Below are positions 1 through 5,320 of a stretch of 8,070 bases of DNA, one piece after another. Positions within the stretch are counted from its first letter, which is position 1, and every line of letters begins with the position of its first letter. The notes under the pieces are model-generated. The model was not told the origin of the DNA, made no database searches, and worked only from the letters and a program-made list of their open reading frames with translations. The stretch comes from Nostoc sp. CHAB 5834 (GTDB lineage: Bacteria > Cyanobacteriota > Cyanobacteriia > Cyanobacteriales > Nostocaceae), in assembly GCA_020829485.1 (NCBI GenBank), contig JAIVFU010000221.1, forward strand, positions 1-8,070, in the 5' to 3' direction. Position numbers and translations under genes: made by a program.

Positions 1-9
1 GCCAGTCCG

Positions 10-732
10 ATGTTTAAATCAAAGTTGTTCAAAAGAGCAGCACTCCTGACGCTTTTGCTCGCAATGCAACTGCCGTTATCCGCTAGTGCCGAGGCACCCA
101 CCCCGGAGCAAATTAGCTTCGTGAAGGCCTGCTCGAAAGACCCCGCTCGCAAACGTCAAGCCTACGCGGCAAGCCAGCGTTCGGCTGTCCAGTTGCAGCA
201 AGAAAACGGCCGGGAAGACCCTCCCCTTAAACTGAAACTCATCCTTCAGAAGCTGGTGCGGGCGTCCAACCGTGCAGGGCAGGAATCGGCCTTCCAACTC
301 ATTGGCTATGAACACGCTCAGCCAAATGCACACCTTGCAGGGCCCACATCGCTCTTAGTGTCTTCGGCCGTTTGGAAGAGCTCCGACCGACCGCTTTCCC
401 TGAACGAGCAGGCGGCCCTGCTTGCCCATGAGCTCGCCCATTTGGAGCAGGATGACCCTGTCCTGTGGGGCTGCTTTGCACTTTCGCTTTCTGAAGACAA
501 AGGGATTTCCATTGGACAAGCGATTGCCGACGCGCTCAACAACACCAAAAGTCCAATGACGAAGCAGTTCCTTCATGAATTGGAACTGTCGGCAGACAGT
601 CGCGCGAAGGAAATCCTGGAAGATGCTGATTTTGGGCCAGAGGGGCTAATCTCACTGATACGTCGCCCGGACGTGACTCCGGAGGAAGAAACGTTTTCCC
701 ATCCGTCGCGGGCTGCCCGACTGGCAAATTGA
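10..732 (+). CDS. Exported M48-family zinc metallopeptidase
   Basis: Predicted periplasmic zinc-dependent endopeptidase of 240 residues. Residues 1-28 form a Sec signal peptide: a basic start (KSKLFKRA), a leucine-rich core, then SASAEA. The zinc-binding helix is AALLAHELAHLEQDD, with HELAH at residues 140-144. The third ligand lies in ELSAD (E192, D196), the spacing expected for the ExxxD motif of peptidase family M48. HPSRAARLA near the C-terminus (from H231) matches the conserved HPS..R tail of that family. All catalytic residues are present, so it should be active. There is no lipobox, TPR or extra membrane segment, so it resembles short soluble BepA/LoiP-like proteins rather than HtpX. 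Such proteins are known to degrade or help fold outer-membrane proteins; the substrate here cannot be told. The start has no visible ribosome site, but only 9 bases precede it. Family call firm, role inferred. Confidence 0.88.
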   Translation: MFKSKLFKRAALLTLLLAMQLPLSASAEAPTPEQISFVKACSKDPARKRQAYAASQRSAVQLQQENGREDPPLKLKLILQKLVRASNRAGQESAFQLIGYEHAQPNAHLAGPTSLLVSSAVWKSSDRPLSLNEQAALLAHELAHLEQDDPVLWGCFALSLSEDKGISIGQAIADALNNTKSPMTKQFLHELELSADSRAKEILEDADFGPEGLISLIRRPDVTPEEETFSHPSRAARLAN

Positions 733-788
733 CTTTGTAGCTACACGATGAAGTAACAACTTTAGCTTCGGCTTCTGAGGACCTCATC

Positions 789-971
789 ATGACTACTGCC
801 ATCGCACAAACCCTCCGCACTTCTGACGTTCCCGCTAAGAAGACCAGCAAATCGGTTTGGGGAACACGTGCTCAATGGGAATGCATCTACGCATTCGCAG
901 ACGCACTCGGCATCAGCGACCAGCCACTTTGCCAGGTTCTGGACAAGTGGAACGAAACAAAGGCAAGCTAA
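789..971 (+). CDS. Small conserved-looking hypothetical protein (60 aa)
   Basis: Short cytoplasmic protein with no signal peptide or membrane segment. A polar, lysine- and threonine-rich N-terminal third (to about residue 22) precedes a helical segment with aromatic residues and two cysteines (WGTRAQWECIYAFADALG, then PLCQVLDKW). The start is supported by GAGGA at 777-781, 7 bases before the ATG, and a hairpin terminator begins 15 bases after the stop. Both make it a real gene despite its size. It lies 56 bases after the M48 peptidase gene with no terminator between, so the two may share a transcript. I do not recognise the family. The compact C-terminal part could be a small helical protein-binding fold, but nothing shows DNA binding or catalysis. 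Confidence 0.6.
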   Translation: MTTAIAQTLRTSDVPAKKTSKSVWGTRAQWECIYAFADALGISDQPLCQVLDKWNETKAS

Positions 972-986
972 CTCGCCTGATTCGAT

Positions 987-1027
987 AGACCCTGCACACC
1001 TCCTGGTGTAGCAGGGTCTCTTCGTTT
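987..1027 (+). terminator. Hairpin terminator after the 60-aa gene
   Basis: AGACCCTGC plus ACACC on the left pairs with GGTGT plus GCAGGGTCT on the right (987-1019). This gives 14 pairs with one bulged A and a TCCT loop, followed by CTTCGTTT. The stem is strong but the T tract is short and interrupted. Confidence 0.75.
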
Positions 1028-1316
1028 GGGCGCTCTTTTCAGATAGGTGTCGCTACCCCTCCCGCCAATACGAGCGGCTCCGCCACTAAGCCGTGTTGCG
1101 GCTGGACAAAAGGGAGGGCGCCCCTCGCGCGAATCGGTGGCTACACTTCAGTAGGCCCTCACTGCCGTCGCTCCGCACCAGATTTATCTGGCTGAAAAAG
1201 TGTATTTCAATCAAACCCCTAGGCATTTCTGCGTAAGCAGGCGCTGTAGGTCGCGGAAACCAGGCATCTCTTAAAGGAGATTCATCAATGCGCTTGCGCA
1301 CACACAAGGAAATGAC
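1028..1316. other. 289-bp intergenic leader, no convincing long gene
   Basis: No plus-strand frame is convincing here apart from the short leader ORF beginning at 1288. There are GC-rich patches with small inverted repeats: a GGGCGCCC core near 1118, and CCAGAT-TT-ATCTGG at 1178-1191. Just before the following gene, TGCGC-TT-GCGCA (1289-1300) forms another short hairpin. The region probably carries the promoter and an untranslated leader of the gene at 1317. I see no clean -35/-10 pair and no riboswitch I can name. Confidence 0.4.
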
Positions 1317-1392
1317 ATGCAAGCATTCAAAGCAACAACCGTCGCACAAGCTCAACAAGCAGCGGACGCTCTGCGTCATGCCGCAAAACTGA
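1288..1392 (+). CDS. Possible 34-codon leader ORF overlapping the next gene
   Basis: The ATG at 1288 is preceded by AAAGGAG (1274-1280), a better ribosome site than that of the downstream gene. The frame runs MRLRTHKEMTCKHSK... to a TGA at 1390-1392, in a different frame from the gene starting at 1317, and overlaps its first 76 bases. The peptide is basic and rich in lysine, glutamine and histidine, with no recognisable domain. It might be a translated upstream ORF that controls or couples initiation at 1317, or simply a chance frame behind a good Shine-Dalgarno sequence. The hairpin TGCGC-TT-GCGCA lies within its first codons. Confidence 0.3.
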   Translation: MRLRTHKEMTCKHSKQQPSHKLNKQRTLCVMPQN

Positions 1393-2072
1393 TGGGCGTT
1401 CCGGTTCCTTCCCACGCACAAGCTCAGCAGGTAATTGCTAAGGAAAACGGTTTCGCAAATTGGGCCCAGCTGAAGGCATCGCAAAAAGAAGCGGTAGACC
1501 AACTGCTTTCGCAAGTGGAACAAACGCACGTGAACCAATCAATTGAGGCTGTGATGGCCTCGAACGAATGGTTCATAGCCTCTACTTCCGGATTCAGCTT
1601 GCGATATGCCCACGATACCTCCGGTTTGTTTACCCACGCCCGAGTCGTGGACCCCCTAGGCCGAGAAATCCATCGGGTTACGGCTAAAAACGTTGAAAGC
1701 GCACCGCTGAAGCAAATCGGAGCGCTCCTTCAATGCTTCGGCCGGCATCTGCATGAGAACCCGTCGCTGGAGGGAACAACCGCGGACCGCTCTGGCGGTA
1801 ATGGGCTGATGGCAAAGCTTAAGGACTTGTGTTCGGTGCTTATCAACGGGCAGTATTTCCCCGTTCGTTGGACTGACGTGGACTGTACCGACAATGAGGA
1901 AGTCGTTCTTGAGTTGCATGTGGAAGAGGACGGGCTGGATTACGAAGAAAGCCTGACCCGCGGACAGTTGATGTCCCTCACCTGGAGTGACGAAGCTCAG
2001 GCATTTGTGGATAGCGAGGGAACCACGTACGAGTTTTTTGAGCCTTCTAAAGTAACGCCTGCGAAGCTTTAA
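1317..2072 (+). CDS. Hypothetical protein with N-terminal glyoxalase-associated helical domain
   Basis: Cytoplasmic, acidic protein of 251 residues without signal peptide or membrane segment. Residues about 20-55 (ADALRHAAKLMGVPVPSHAQ onward to NGFANWAQLKA) resemble the short motif SH..A...A...GF.NW..L. I know this from the N-terminus of proteins annotated as glyoxalase superfamily (Glyoxalase_8-type), where it is a helical accessory domain rather than the enzyme. No metal-ligand pattern of a true glyoxalase fold is evident later. Residues about 84-135 look like a beta-rich segment (WFIASTSGFSLRYAH...VVDPLGREIHRV). The C-terminal 80 residues are acidic, from YFPVRWTDVDC through ELHVEEDGLDYEE to the end. 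The start is chosen because AAGGA (1306-1310) sits 6 bases before the ATG. A bidirectional terminator follows. Function unknown. Confidence 0.72.
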   Translation: MQAFKATTVAQAQQAADALRHAAKLMGVPVPSHAQAQQVIAKENGFANWAQLKASQKEAVDQLLSQVEQTHVNQSIEAVMASNEWFIASTSGFSLRYAHDTSGLFTHARVVDPLGREIHRVTAKNVESAPLKQIGALLQCFGRHLHENPSLEGTTADRSGGNGLMAKLKDLCSVLINGQYFPVRWTDVDCTDNEEVVLELHVEEDGLDYEESLTRGQLMSLTWSDEAQAFVDSEGTTYEFFEPSKVTPAKL

Positions 2073-2100
2073 TGCTCGCAAGCAGAATTACCCCTAATTG

Positions 2101-2140
2101 AAAAAGCCCCTCAGAATTAACATCTGAGGGGCTTCATTTT
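2101..2140. terminator. Bidirectional terminator between convergent genes
   Basis: A perfect 12-bp stem, AAGCCCCTCAGA (2104-2115) with TCTGAGGGGCTT (2123-2134), encloses a 7-base loop. It is preceded by an A run (2101-2105) and followed by CATTTT. It therefore reads as an intrinsic terminator in both directions, for the gene ending at 2072 (plus) and the gene ending at 2153 (minus). Confidence 0.93.
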
Positions 2141-2152
2141 GCTAATCGCGGG

Positions 2153-2599
2153 TTATTTCCCAACAGGAGCGTCCTTCTTCAGGGCGGCGTCCAGGCGGTC
2201 CATTTCGCCATCGAAGTTTTTGTTGAACTGGACGCAGGCCTCCTGAATTTGCTCACTTGGCACACTCTTGGATTGAGTGCGCAGCTTCTCCACAGTGGAC
2301 AGGTACTTGGCGTCGAATTGCTTCGTTACCTCTGGGGTGTGCCCATCGAGCAGTTTAGTGCGCATCATTTTGAAAACGCTTTGAAAGCGAGCCTTTTGCT
2401 TGGTGGAATGCTTGCACAGGTCTTGCATCAGAGCCGGCATCGCAAAGAACTCGGCCAGGTTGACCACGAACTCCTCAGCCTGCTTTTCCACGGGTACCGC
2501 ATCTTTTTTCAGCTGGTTAGCCATCCCTGCGTCTGGGGCTTGGGCATGAGCGAATGAGGCAAAAGCCAGGACGGCAGCGAGAACGGTAACTTTTTTCAT
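2153..2599 (-). CDS. Small secreted/periplasmic helical protein of unknown function
   Basis: Protein of 148 residues with a clear Sec signal peptide: MKKVTVLAAVLAFASFAHA, likely cleaved after residue 19 (AHA|QA). The mature part is charged and mostly helical by composition. It has two cysteines (C62 in QDLCKHS, C122 in QEACVQF) that could form one disulfide in the periplasm. There is no lipobox, transmembrane segment or catalytic motif that I recognise. Upstream of the ATG there is no strong Shine-Dalgarno sequence. It stands alone, convergent with the gene ending at 2072 and divergent from the XRE regulator gene. A periplasmic binding or chaperone-like role is possible, but this is only an inference from location and helical character. 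Confidence 0.78.
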   Translation of the reverse strand: MKKVTVLAAVLAFASFAHAQAPDAGMANQLKKDAVPVEKQAEEFVVNLAEFFAMPALMQDLCKHSTKQKARFQSVFKMMRTKLLDGHTPEVTKQFDAKYLSTVEKLRTQSKSVPSEQIQEACVQFNKNFDGEMDRLDAALKKDAPVGK

Positions 2600-2705
2600 T
2601 GCAATCTAAATTTGAGAGGGAGAGGCCTAGTCTAGAGAGAAAGTTTAGCCTATTACTGAGTGCCCAATGTCGGGGAATAGGTTCTCATTGTATGCTTGGA
2701 TGCAC

Positions 2706-2728
2706 CATCAGAATTTCTGATGTATAAT
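2706..2728 (+). promoter_or_regulatory. Promoter with 17-bp palindromic operator for the XRE gene
   Basis: CATCAGAA-T-TTCTGATG (2706-2722) is a perfect inverted repeat with 8-bp arms. It is immediately followed by TATAAT (2723-2728), a perfect -10 box, so the palindrome fills the -35/-10 spacer. Transcription would start near 2735, leaving a leader of about 15-20 bases before the regulator start with no Shine-Dalgarno sequence. The -35 is unclear: TTGGAT at 2696-2701 is 21 bp from the -10, and TGCACC at 2701-2706 is 16 bp but a poor match. The layout suggests a repressor site, most simply for the XRE protein encoded just downstream. Confidence 0.7.
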
Positions 2729-2754
2729 TTACGCAACAGACATCCTCTTTGAAT

Positions 2755-3168
2755 ATGAAAATCAACCAGAAGCTCAAGACCCCTGAAACCGTGGCCGGAC
2801 AACTCGTTGCGCTGGGCGCAGCTCTGCGCGGATACCGCATGATTCGACGCCTTACACATGAAGAAGTAGCTGAGGCCTGCGATTTCAGCCGACAGACACT
2901 TTCCCGCATCGAGCGCGGAGACGCCTCGGTGTCCATTGGGCAAGTCGTGCGCTATGCCGAAGTCGTCGGGGCACAGAAAGCCTTCTCGCTTCGCATGCCG
3001 TCCAAGGTTGACGAGAGCCAGCGTCGCGTTCGCCGCACCCGCGGGGAATTCCTGAAGGCCCCTCGCCCTATTCCCGTACCCGCTGTTCGTAACGCCACCG
3101 TTCGAAGCACCACGGCATCCCCTCAAACGCTCACTACCGTTCAACCCTCTGAACAAGTATCAAACTGA
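2755..3168 (+). CDS. XRE-family transcriptional regulator (HipB-like HTH)
   Basis: DNA-binding repressor-type protein of 137 residues. A helix-turn-helix of the Cro/CI (XRE) type spans residues about 18-74: LGAALRGYRMIRRLTHEEVA, then the recognition helix region CDFSRQTLSRIERG and SIGQVVRYAEVVGA. This pattern is close to HipB/HigA-type antitoxin regulators. After residue 85 the protein becomes a basic, serine-, threonine- and proline-rich tail with no evident fold, perhaps a flexible partner-binding arm. ATG at 2755 is preferred; TTG at 2749 is in frame and would add two residues. A perfect palindrome next to TATAAT lies just upstream, so autorepression is likely. Only 2 bases separate its stop from the DsbC/G-like gene, so the two are one operon. 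No HipA- or RelE-like toxin is next to it, so it is not an evident toxin-antitoxin pair. Confidence 0.88.
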   Translation: MKINQKLKTPETVAGQLVALGAALRGYRMIRRLTHEEVAEACDFSRQTLSRIERGDASVSIGQVVRYAEVVGAQKAFSLRMPSKVDESQRRVRRTRGEFLKAPRPIPVPAVRNATVRSTTASPQTLTTVQPSEQVSN

Positions 3169-3170
3169 CC

Positions 3171-3815
3171 ATGAAACGACTCAAGTTCCTGACCCTGGCC
3201 CTCCTTCCTCTGGCGCTGATGGCGTGTGGGGAGTCTCCTACCAGCACACCTAACACTTCCGAGGCAGCGCAGCTGAGCGCAATCCCCGACAAGCTCCCCA
3301 TTTCGCTTGAGTCCGTGACCGCCCACGCTTCTGGTTTCTCAGTGGGTTCCAAGACAAGTACTACAAAGGCATACGTTTTCTTCGACCCCCAGTGTGCCCA
3401 CTGTGCGGCGCTGTGGCATGCGTCGTTGCCCCTCTTGGACCAAGCAGAGTTCATCTGGATTCCCGTGGCGATGCTCAATAAGTCCAGTGGTCCTCAAGGT
3501 GCTGTTTTGCTGTCAGCAGCGGACCCTTTCAAGTCCATGGCGGAGCATGAAAAGTCCATCACACAAAGAGGTGGGGGCATTTCGGCTCCTAGCAGCATTC
3601 CAGCTGACGTAGTGCTGAAACTCAAGAAAAACGGAAAGCTCTTTAGCAGCTTCGACTTGGGCTCGGTTCCTTTCGTCATCGCCAAGAACCAGGCAACTGG
3701 CACAGTGGTGACTCAAAAGGGCGCATTGCCCACCCCGGCCCTCGCAACCCTGCTCGGGCTGCAGGGCCACACCTCACCTCAGCTCTTTAGTCCAGTAGCC
3801 TCCCCAGCCAACTAA
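3171..3815 (+). CDS. Thioredoxin-fold lipoprotein, DsbC/DsbG-like (CxxC)
   Basis: Predicted thiol-disulfide oxidoreductase anchored in an envelope membrane, 214 residues. The signal MKRLKFLTLALLPLALMAC ends in a lipobox (LMAC) with the acylated cysteine at C19. A linker rich in Ser, Thr and Pro follows to about residue 45. The thioredoxin fold starts at AYVFFDPQCAHCAALW, with active site CAHC (C75, C78) after the FFDPQC context typical of DsbC/DsbG. SVPFVIA (P167) fits the cis-proline loop. Unlike classical DsbC/DsbG it has almost no room for the N-terminal dimerisation domain, and it is lipidated instead of free in the periplasm. It may therefore act as a monomeric oxidase or reductase. Cotranscribed with the XRE regulator (2-base gap, no own ribosome site, so probably translationally coupled). 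The C-terminal 15 residues are a low-complexity tail. Confidence 0.85.
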   Translation: MKRLKFLTLALLPLALMACGESPTSTPNTSEAAQLSAIPDKLPISLESVTAHASGFSVGSKTSTTKAYVFFDPQCAHCAALWHASLPLLDQAEFIWIPVAMLNKSSGPQGAVLLSAADPFKSMAEHEKSITQRGGGISAPSSIPADVVLKLKKNGKLFSSFDLGSVPFVIAKNQATGTVVTQKGALPTPALATLLGLQGHTSPQLFSPVASPAN

Positions 3816-3821
3816 GCACCT

Positions 3822-3855
3822 ACTCCGGCCTCATGCGCCGGAGTTGTTTATTCTT
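3822..3855 (+). terminator. Hairpin terminator after the DsbC/G-like gene
   Basis: ACTCCGGC (3822-3829) pairs perfectly with GCCGGAGT (3837-3844) around a 7-base loop, followed by TGTTTATTCTTCT. Only 28 bases separate the stem from the next start at 3873, with no evident promoter. The hairpin may therefore act as a partial attenuator instead of a full stop. Confidence 0.8.
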
Positions 3856-3872
3856 CTCGTAGCTCCAGGTCA

Positions 3873-4367
3873 ATGTTTTCATTCAAGTCTCTCGCGCTAG
3901 GAGCGCTCGGCTTGCTGTCAGTGTCCAGCGCATGGTCTACGCCCATGCTGTGCAACCCTGGCTACTGCGCTGAGTCCCCTACTATCAACTTCCAGTACGG
4001 GAAGCGCTTCAACAAGAGCGAAGCTACTGTGTATGCAGATGCTCGCCTGCCCTCATTGGGAACAAAAGGGCGATACGTGGTGTGGGCCACGGTGGCACCC
4101 GAAAATATTGTCGTTGTCTACGGCCAACGGGGATGGGTACCACTGGACTCCTGCGGTGCCACAGTCGGGGAGATTGAGAGCAAATGCAGTCATCCCGAGG
4201 GGGCGCTGCTTAATTTTCTACAGGGTGAGCTGACCAACAAGCAGATGGGAATTGAGCACAAGGTGCTCGTCCACTATGCTAGAACCCAGAATAGCGCCGT
4301 ATCGCATACTGGCTATATCTTCCAGTGCACAGACTTTGCCGGCCTCGGGTTTTGCTTGAAGCTTTGA
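3873..4367 (+). CDS. Exported six-cysteine protein of unknown function
   Basis: Protein of 164 residues with a Sec signal peptide: MFSFKSLALGALGLLSVSSAWS, cleavage near residues 22-23. The mature protein has six cysteines (C27, C32, C94, C105, C152, C161), enough for three disulfides. The first pair lies at the very N-terminus (MLCNPGYC) and the last near the C-terminus (FQCTDFAGLGFC). The body is beta-strand-like (RYVVWATVAPENIVVVYGQR). There is no lipobox, and no enzyme motif is visible. It follows the DsbC/G-like lipoprotein gene by 57 bases, with a terminator hairpin between and no clear promoter, so some readthrough from that operon is plausible. A weak ribosome site (CCAGG) precedes the ATG. 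A disulfide-stabilised secreted or surface protein is likely. That it is a client of the neighbouring CxxC protein is inferred from position. Confidence 0.72.
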   Translation: MFSFKSLALGALGLLSVSSAWSTPMLCNPGYCAESPTINFQYGKRFNKSEATVYADARLPSLGTKGRYVVWATVAPENIVVVYGQRGWVPLDSCGATVGEIESKCSHPEGALLNFLQGELTNKQMGIEHKVLVHYARTQNSAVSHTGYIFQCTDFAGLGFCLKL

Positions 4368-4714
4368 ACGTTTGAGTCCTGCGTATCGGCTAGCTCGAAC
4401 AAGGGTGCCGCTCAAAATGCCGGAACCGCTCATCGACCTTAAAAAGGTAGCTGCGCACGACATGTGCCGCGGGCTTGGAGGGTTTACGGGAGGAAGGCAC
4501 GCTCGGGGGTGCTGTACTTATCCACAGTATATCCAGGGGTTTTTGGCTGGGGAAGATGAGAGAGGTTTCAATACGGTAATCCGGAGAGCCGCAATATCTT
4601 TCGCCACTAGGGGTTAGAGCTCCTCCCTCAAGAAATCCGGTTTGGTTAAATAAAAGGCCTTCTCGGATGTGAGAAGGCTGAAGCAAGTATTGAAATGCTC
4701 TCTAGATGGAGAAT
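4368..4714. other. 347-bp gap without a convincing gene
   Basis: Two opposite frames fill this stretch (about 66 codons plus from ATG 4417, and up to 98 codons minus). Neither has a ribosome site or recognisable domain. The plus frame uses many rare codons (AGA, AGG, ATA, CGG, GGG), and the minus frame runs through a terminator stem. A single TTATCCACA (4518-4526) matches the DnaA-box consensus, without companions or an AT-rich element. The right part holds the terminator of the minus-strand lipoprotein gene. The stretch may be a decayed gene. Confidence 0.45.
4646..4678 (-). terminator. Intrinsic terminator of the minus-strand lipoprotein gene
   Basis: GCCTTCTC (4657-4664) and GAGAAGGC (4671-4678) form a perfect 8-bp stem with a 6-base loop. 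Read on the minus strand it is followed by CTTTTATTTAACC, a T-rich tract. It lies 37 bases beyond the end of the gene whose stop is at 4715. Confidence 0.85.
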
Positions 4715-5185
4715 TCAGAGCGCATACTTTCTGAAATATTGCCTGGTACGATATTCTCTCTGAATATCATCTCGGGTGAACCGAGAAGGCATACCGTCGA
4801 CCCAGAATAGGTCGAAGTTGACCGCAAGAATGTTCTGACTTTCGTTGAGTTCCGGGTGGTCCGAGAAGTACACCCGAATACAATCCCGAGGCATACGCTG
4901 CAGGATTCCCCTAAGTTTGACGGGAACAATGATTTCTACGTGGTTGCCCCTTTTACAGGACTCCTTCATGGCTTCATGTGTTTTAGGTAACGCGTGCAAC
5001 CTTGAGGTCCTAAATGAGATTGAGCCGGAGTGAGCATTAACCGCAGCAGCGGTTTCAGAATCTTCACGCGCATCCATCCGCTTACCAAAAGCCATCATGC
5101 TTTTGCCGATGTCTTCAGGTGAGCTCAAGGAGCCACAGCCGACCAAACTAAGTGCAGTCAATGCACCAACAAGACTTTTCCACAT
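4715..5185 (-). CDS. Small lipoprotein of unknown function
   Basis: Lipoprotein of 156 residues. The signal MWKSLVGALTALSLVGC has a lipobox (LVGC) that makes C17 the acylated residue. Serines follow it (GSLSSPED), and no aspartate at +2 would argue for inner-membrane retention, so the outer membrane is likely. The mature part holds two further cysteines (C77, C102) and a beta-rich central stretch (HVEIIVPVKLRGIL, IRVYFSDH, ILAVNFDLFWVDG). It ends in a strongly basic, arginine- and tyrosine-rich tail (REYRTRQYFRKYAL). No family is recognised. The start is firm: AAAGGA on the minus strand lies 8 bases before the ATG. It is transcribed away from the CxCG protein gene across a 135-bp shared intergenic region and has its own terminator. 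Its start is typical of the entericidin-sized lipoproteins of beta- and gamma-proteobacteria, but the rest is not. Confidence 0.8.
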   Translation of the reverse strand: MWKSLVGALTALSLVGCGSLSSPEDIGKSMMAFGKRMDAREDSETAAAVNAHSGSISFRTSRLHALPKTHEAMKESCKRGNHVEIIVPVKLRGILQRMPRDCIRVYFSDHPELNESQNILAVNFDLFWVDGMPSRFTRDDIQREYRTRQYFRKYAL

Positions 5186-5225
5186 TTTTTTGTCCTTTAG
5201 AGTTACTAAAGTCTAGCTATTCGCT

Positions 5226-5254
5226 TGTGGAAATACGGTATACTGTGGAATACC
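5226..5254. promoter_or_regulatory. Direct and inverted repeats in a divergent promoter region
   Basis: TGTGGAAATAC (5226-5236) and TGTGGAATAC (5245-5254) form a near-identical direct repeat spaced by 19 bases. Between them sit the -10-like TATACT (5239-5244) and the inverted pair GGTAT...ATACC. The block lies between the divergent genes starting at 5185 (minus) and 5321 (plus), so it may be a shared operator. No good -35 fits TATACT. Confidence 0.35.
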
Positions 5255-5320
5255 CCTAAAATCAGTTCTACTTCAACTGGATTTGAAACCATAGGGAATA
5301 AGCGACCAGTGAGTTCTGTT

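Noticed and set aside
1086..1538. 150-residue minus-strand frame across the 1028-1316 gap and the start of the gene at 1317
   Set aside because: Irregular cysteine- and leucine-rich composition, no ribosome site, and two thirds of it is antisense to a better-supported gene.
1317..2072. Active glyoxalase enzyme
   Set aside because: Only the short N-terminal helical motif resembles proteins carrying that name; no vicinal-oxygen-chelate metal ligands are visible.
2249..2557. 102-residue plus-strand frame
   Set aside because: Wholly antisense to the secreted protein gene 2153-2599, which has a clean signal peptide and its own terminator.
2653..3156. 167-residue minus-strand frame opposite the XRE gene
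   Set aside because: Shadow of the HTH coding sequence; no domain, and the plus strand has the promoter and the operon context.
2755..3815. Type II toxin-antitoxin system
   Set aside because: The XRE protein looks antitoxin-like, but the coupled partner is a signal-peptide-bearing CxxC lipoprotein, not a HipA, RelE or HigB toxin.
4518..4526. Replication origin based on a DnaA box
   Set aside because: A single 9-base match without iterons, companion boxes, AT-rich element or a rep gene in the window; likely chance.
4372..4617. 81-residue plus-strand frame from TTG (66 residues from ATG 4417)
   Set aside because: No ribosome site, many rare codons, no recognisable domain; kept only as a note in the gap entry.
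4390..4686. 98-residue minus-strand frame
   Set aside because: Begins inside the terminator stem of the neighbouring minus-strand gene and has no ribosome site.
5225..5320. N-terminal extension of the CxCG protein from TTG 5225
   Set aside because: Crosses the presumed promoter region, has no ribosome site, and an ATG at 5321 gives a natural start.
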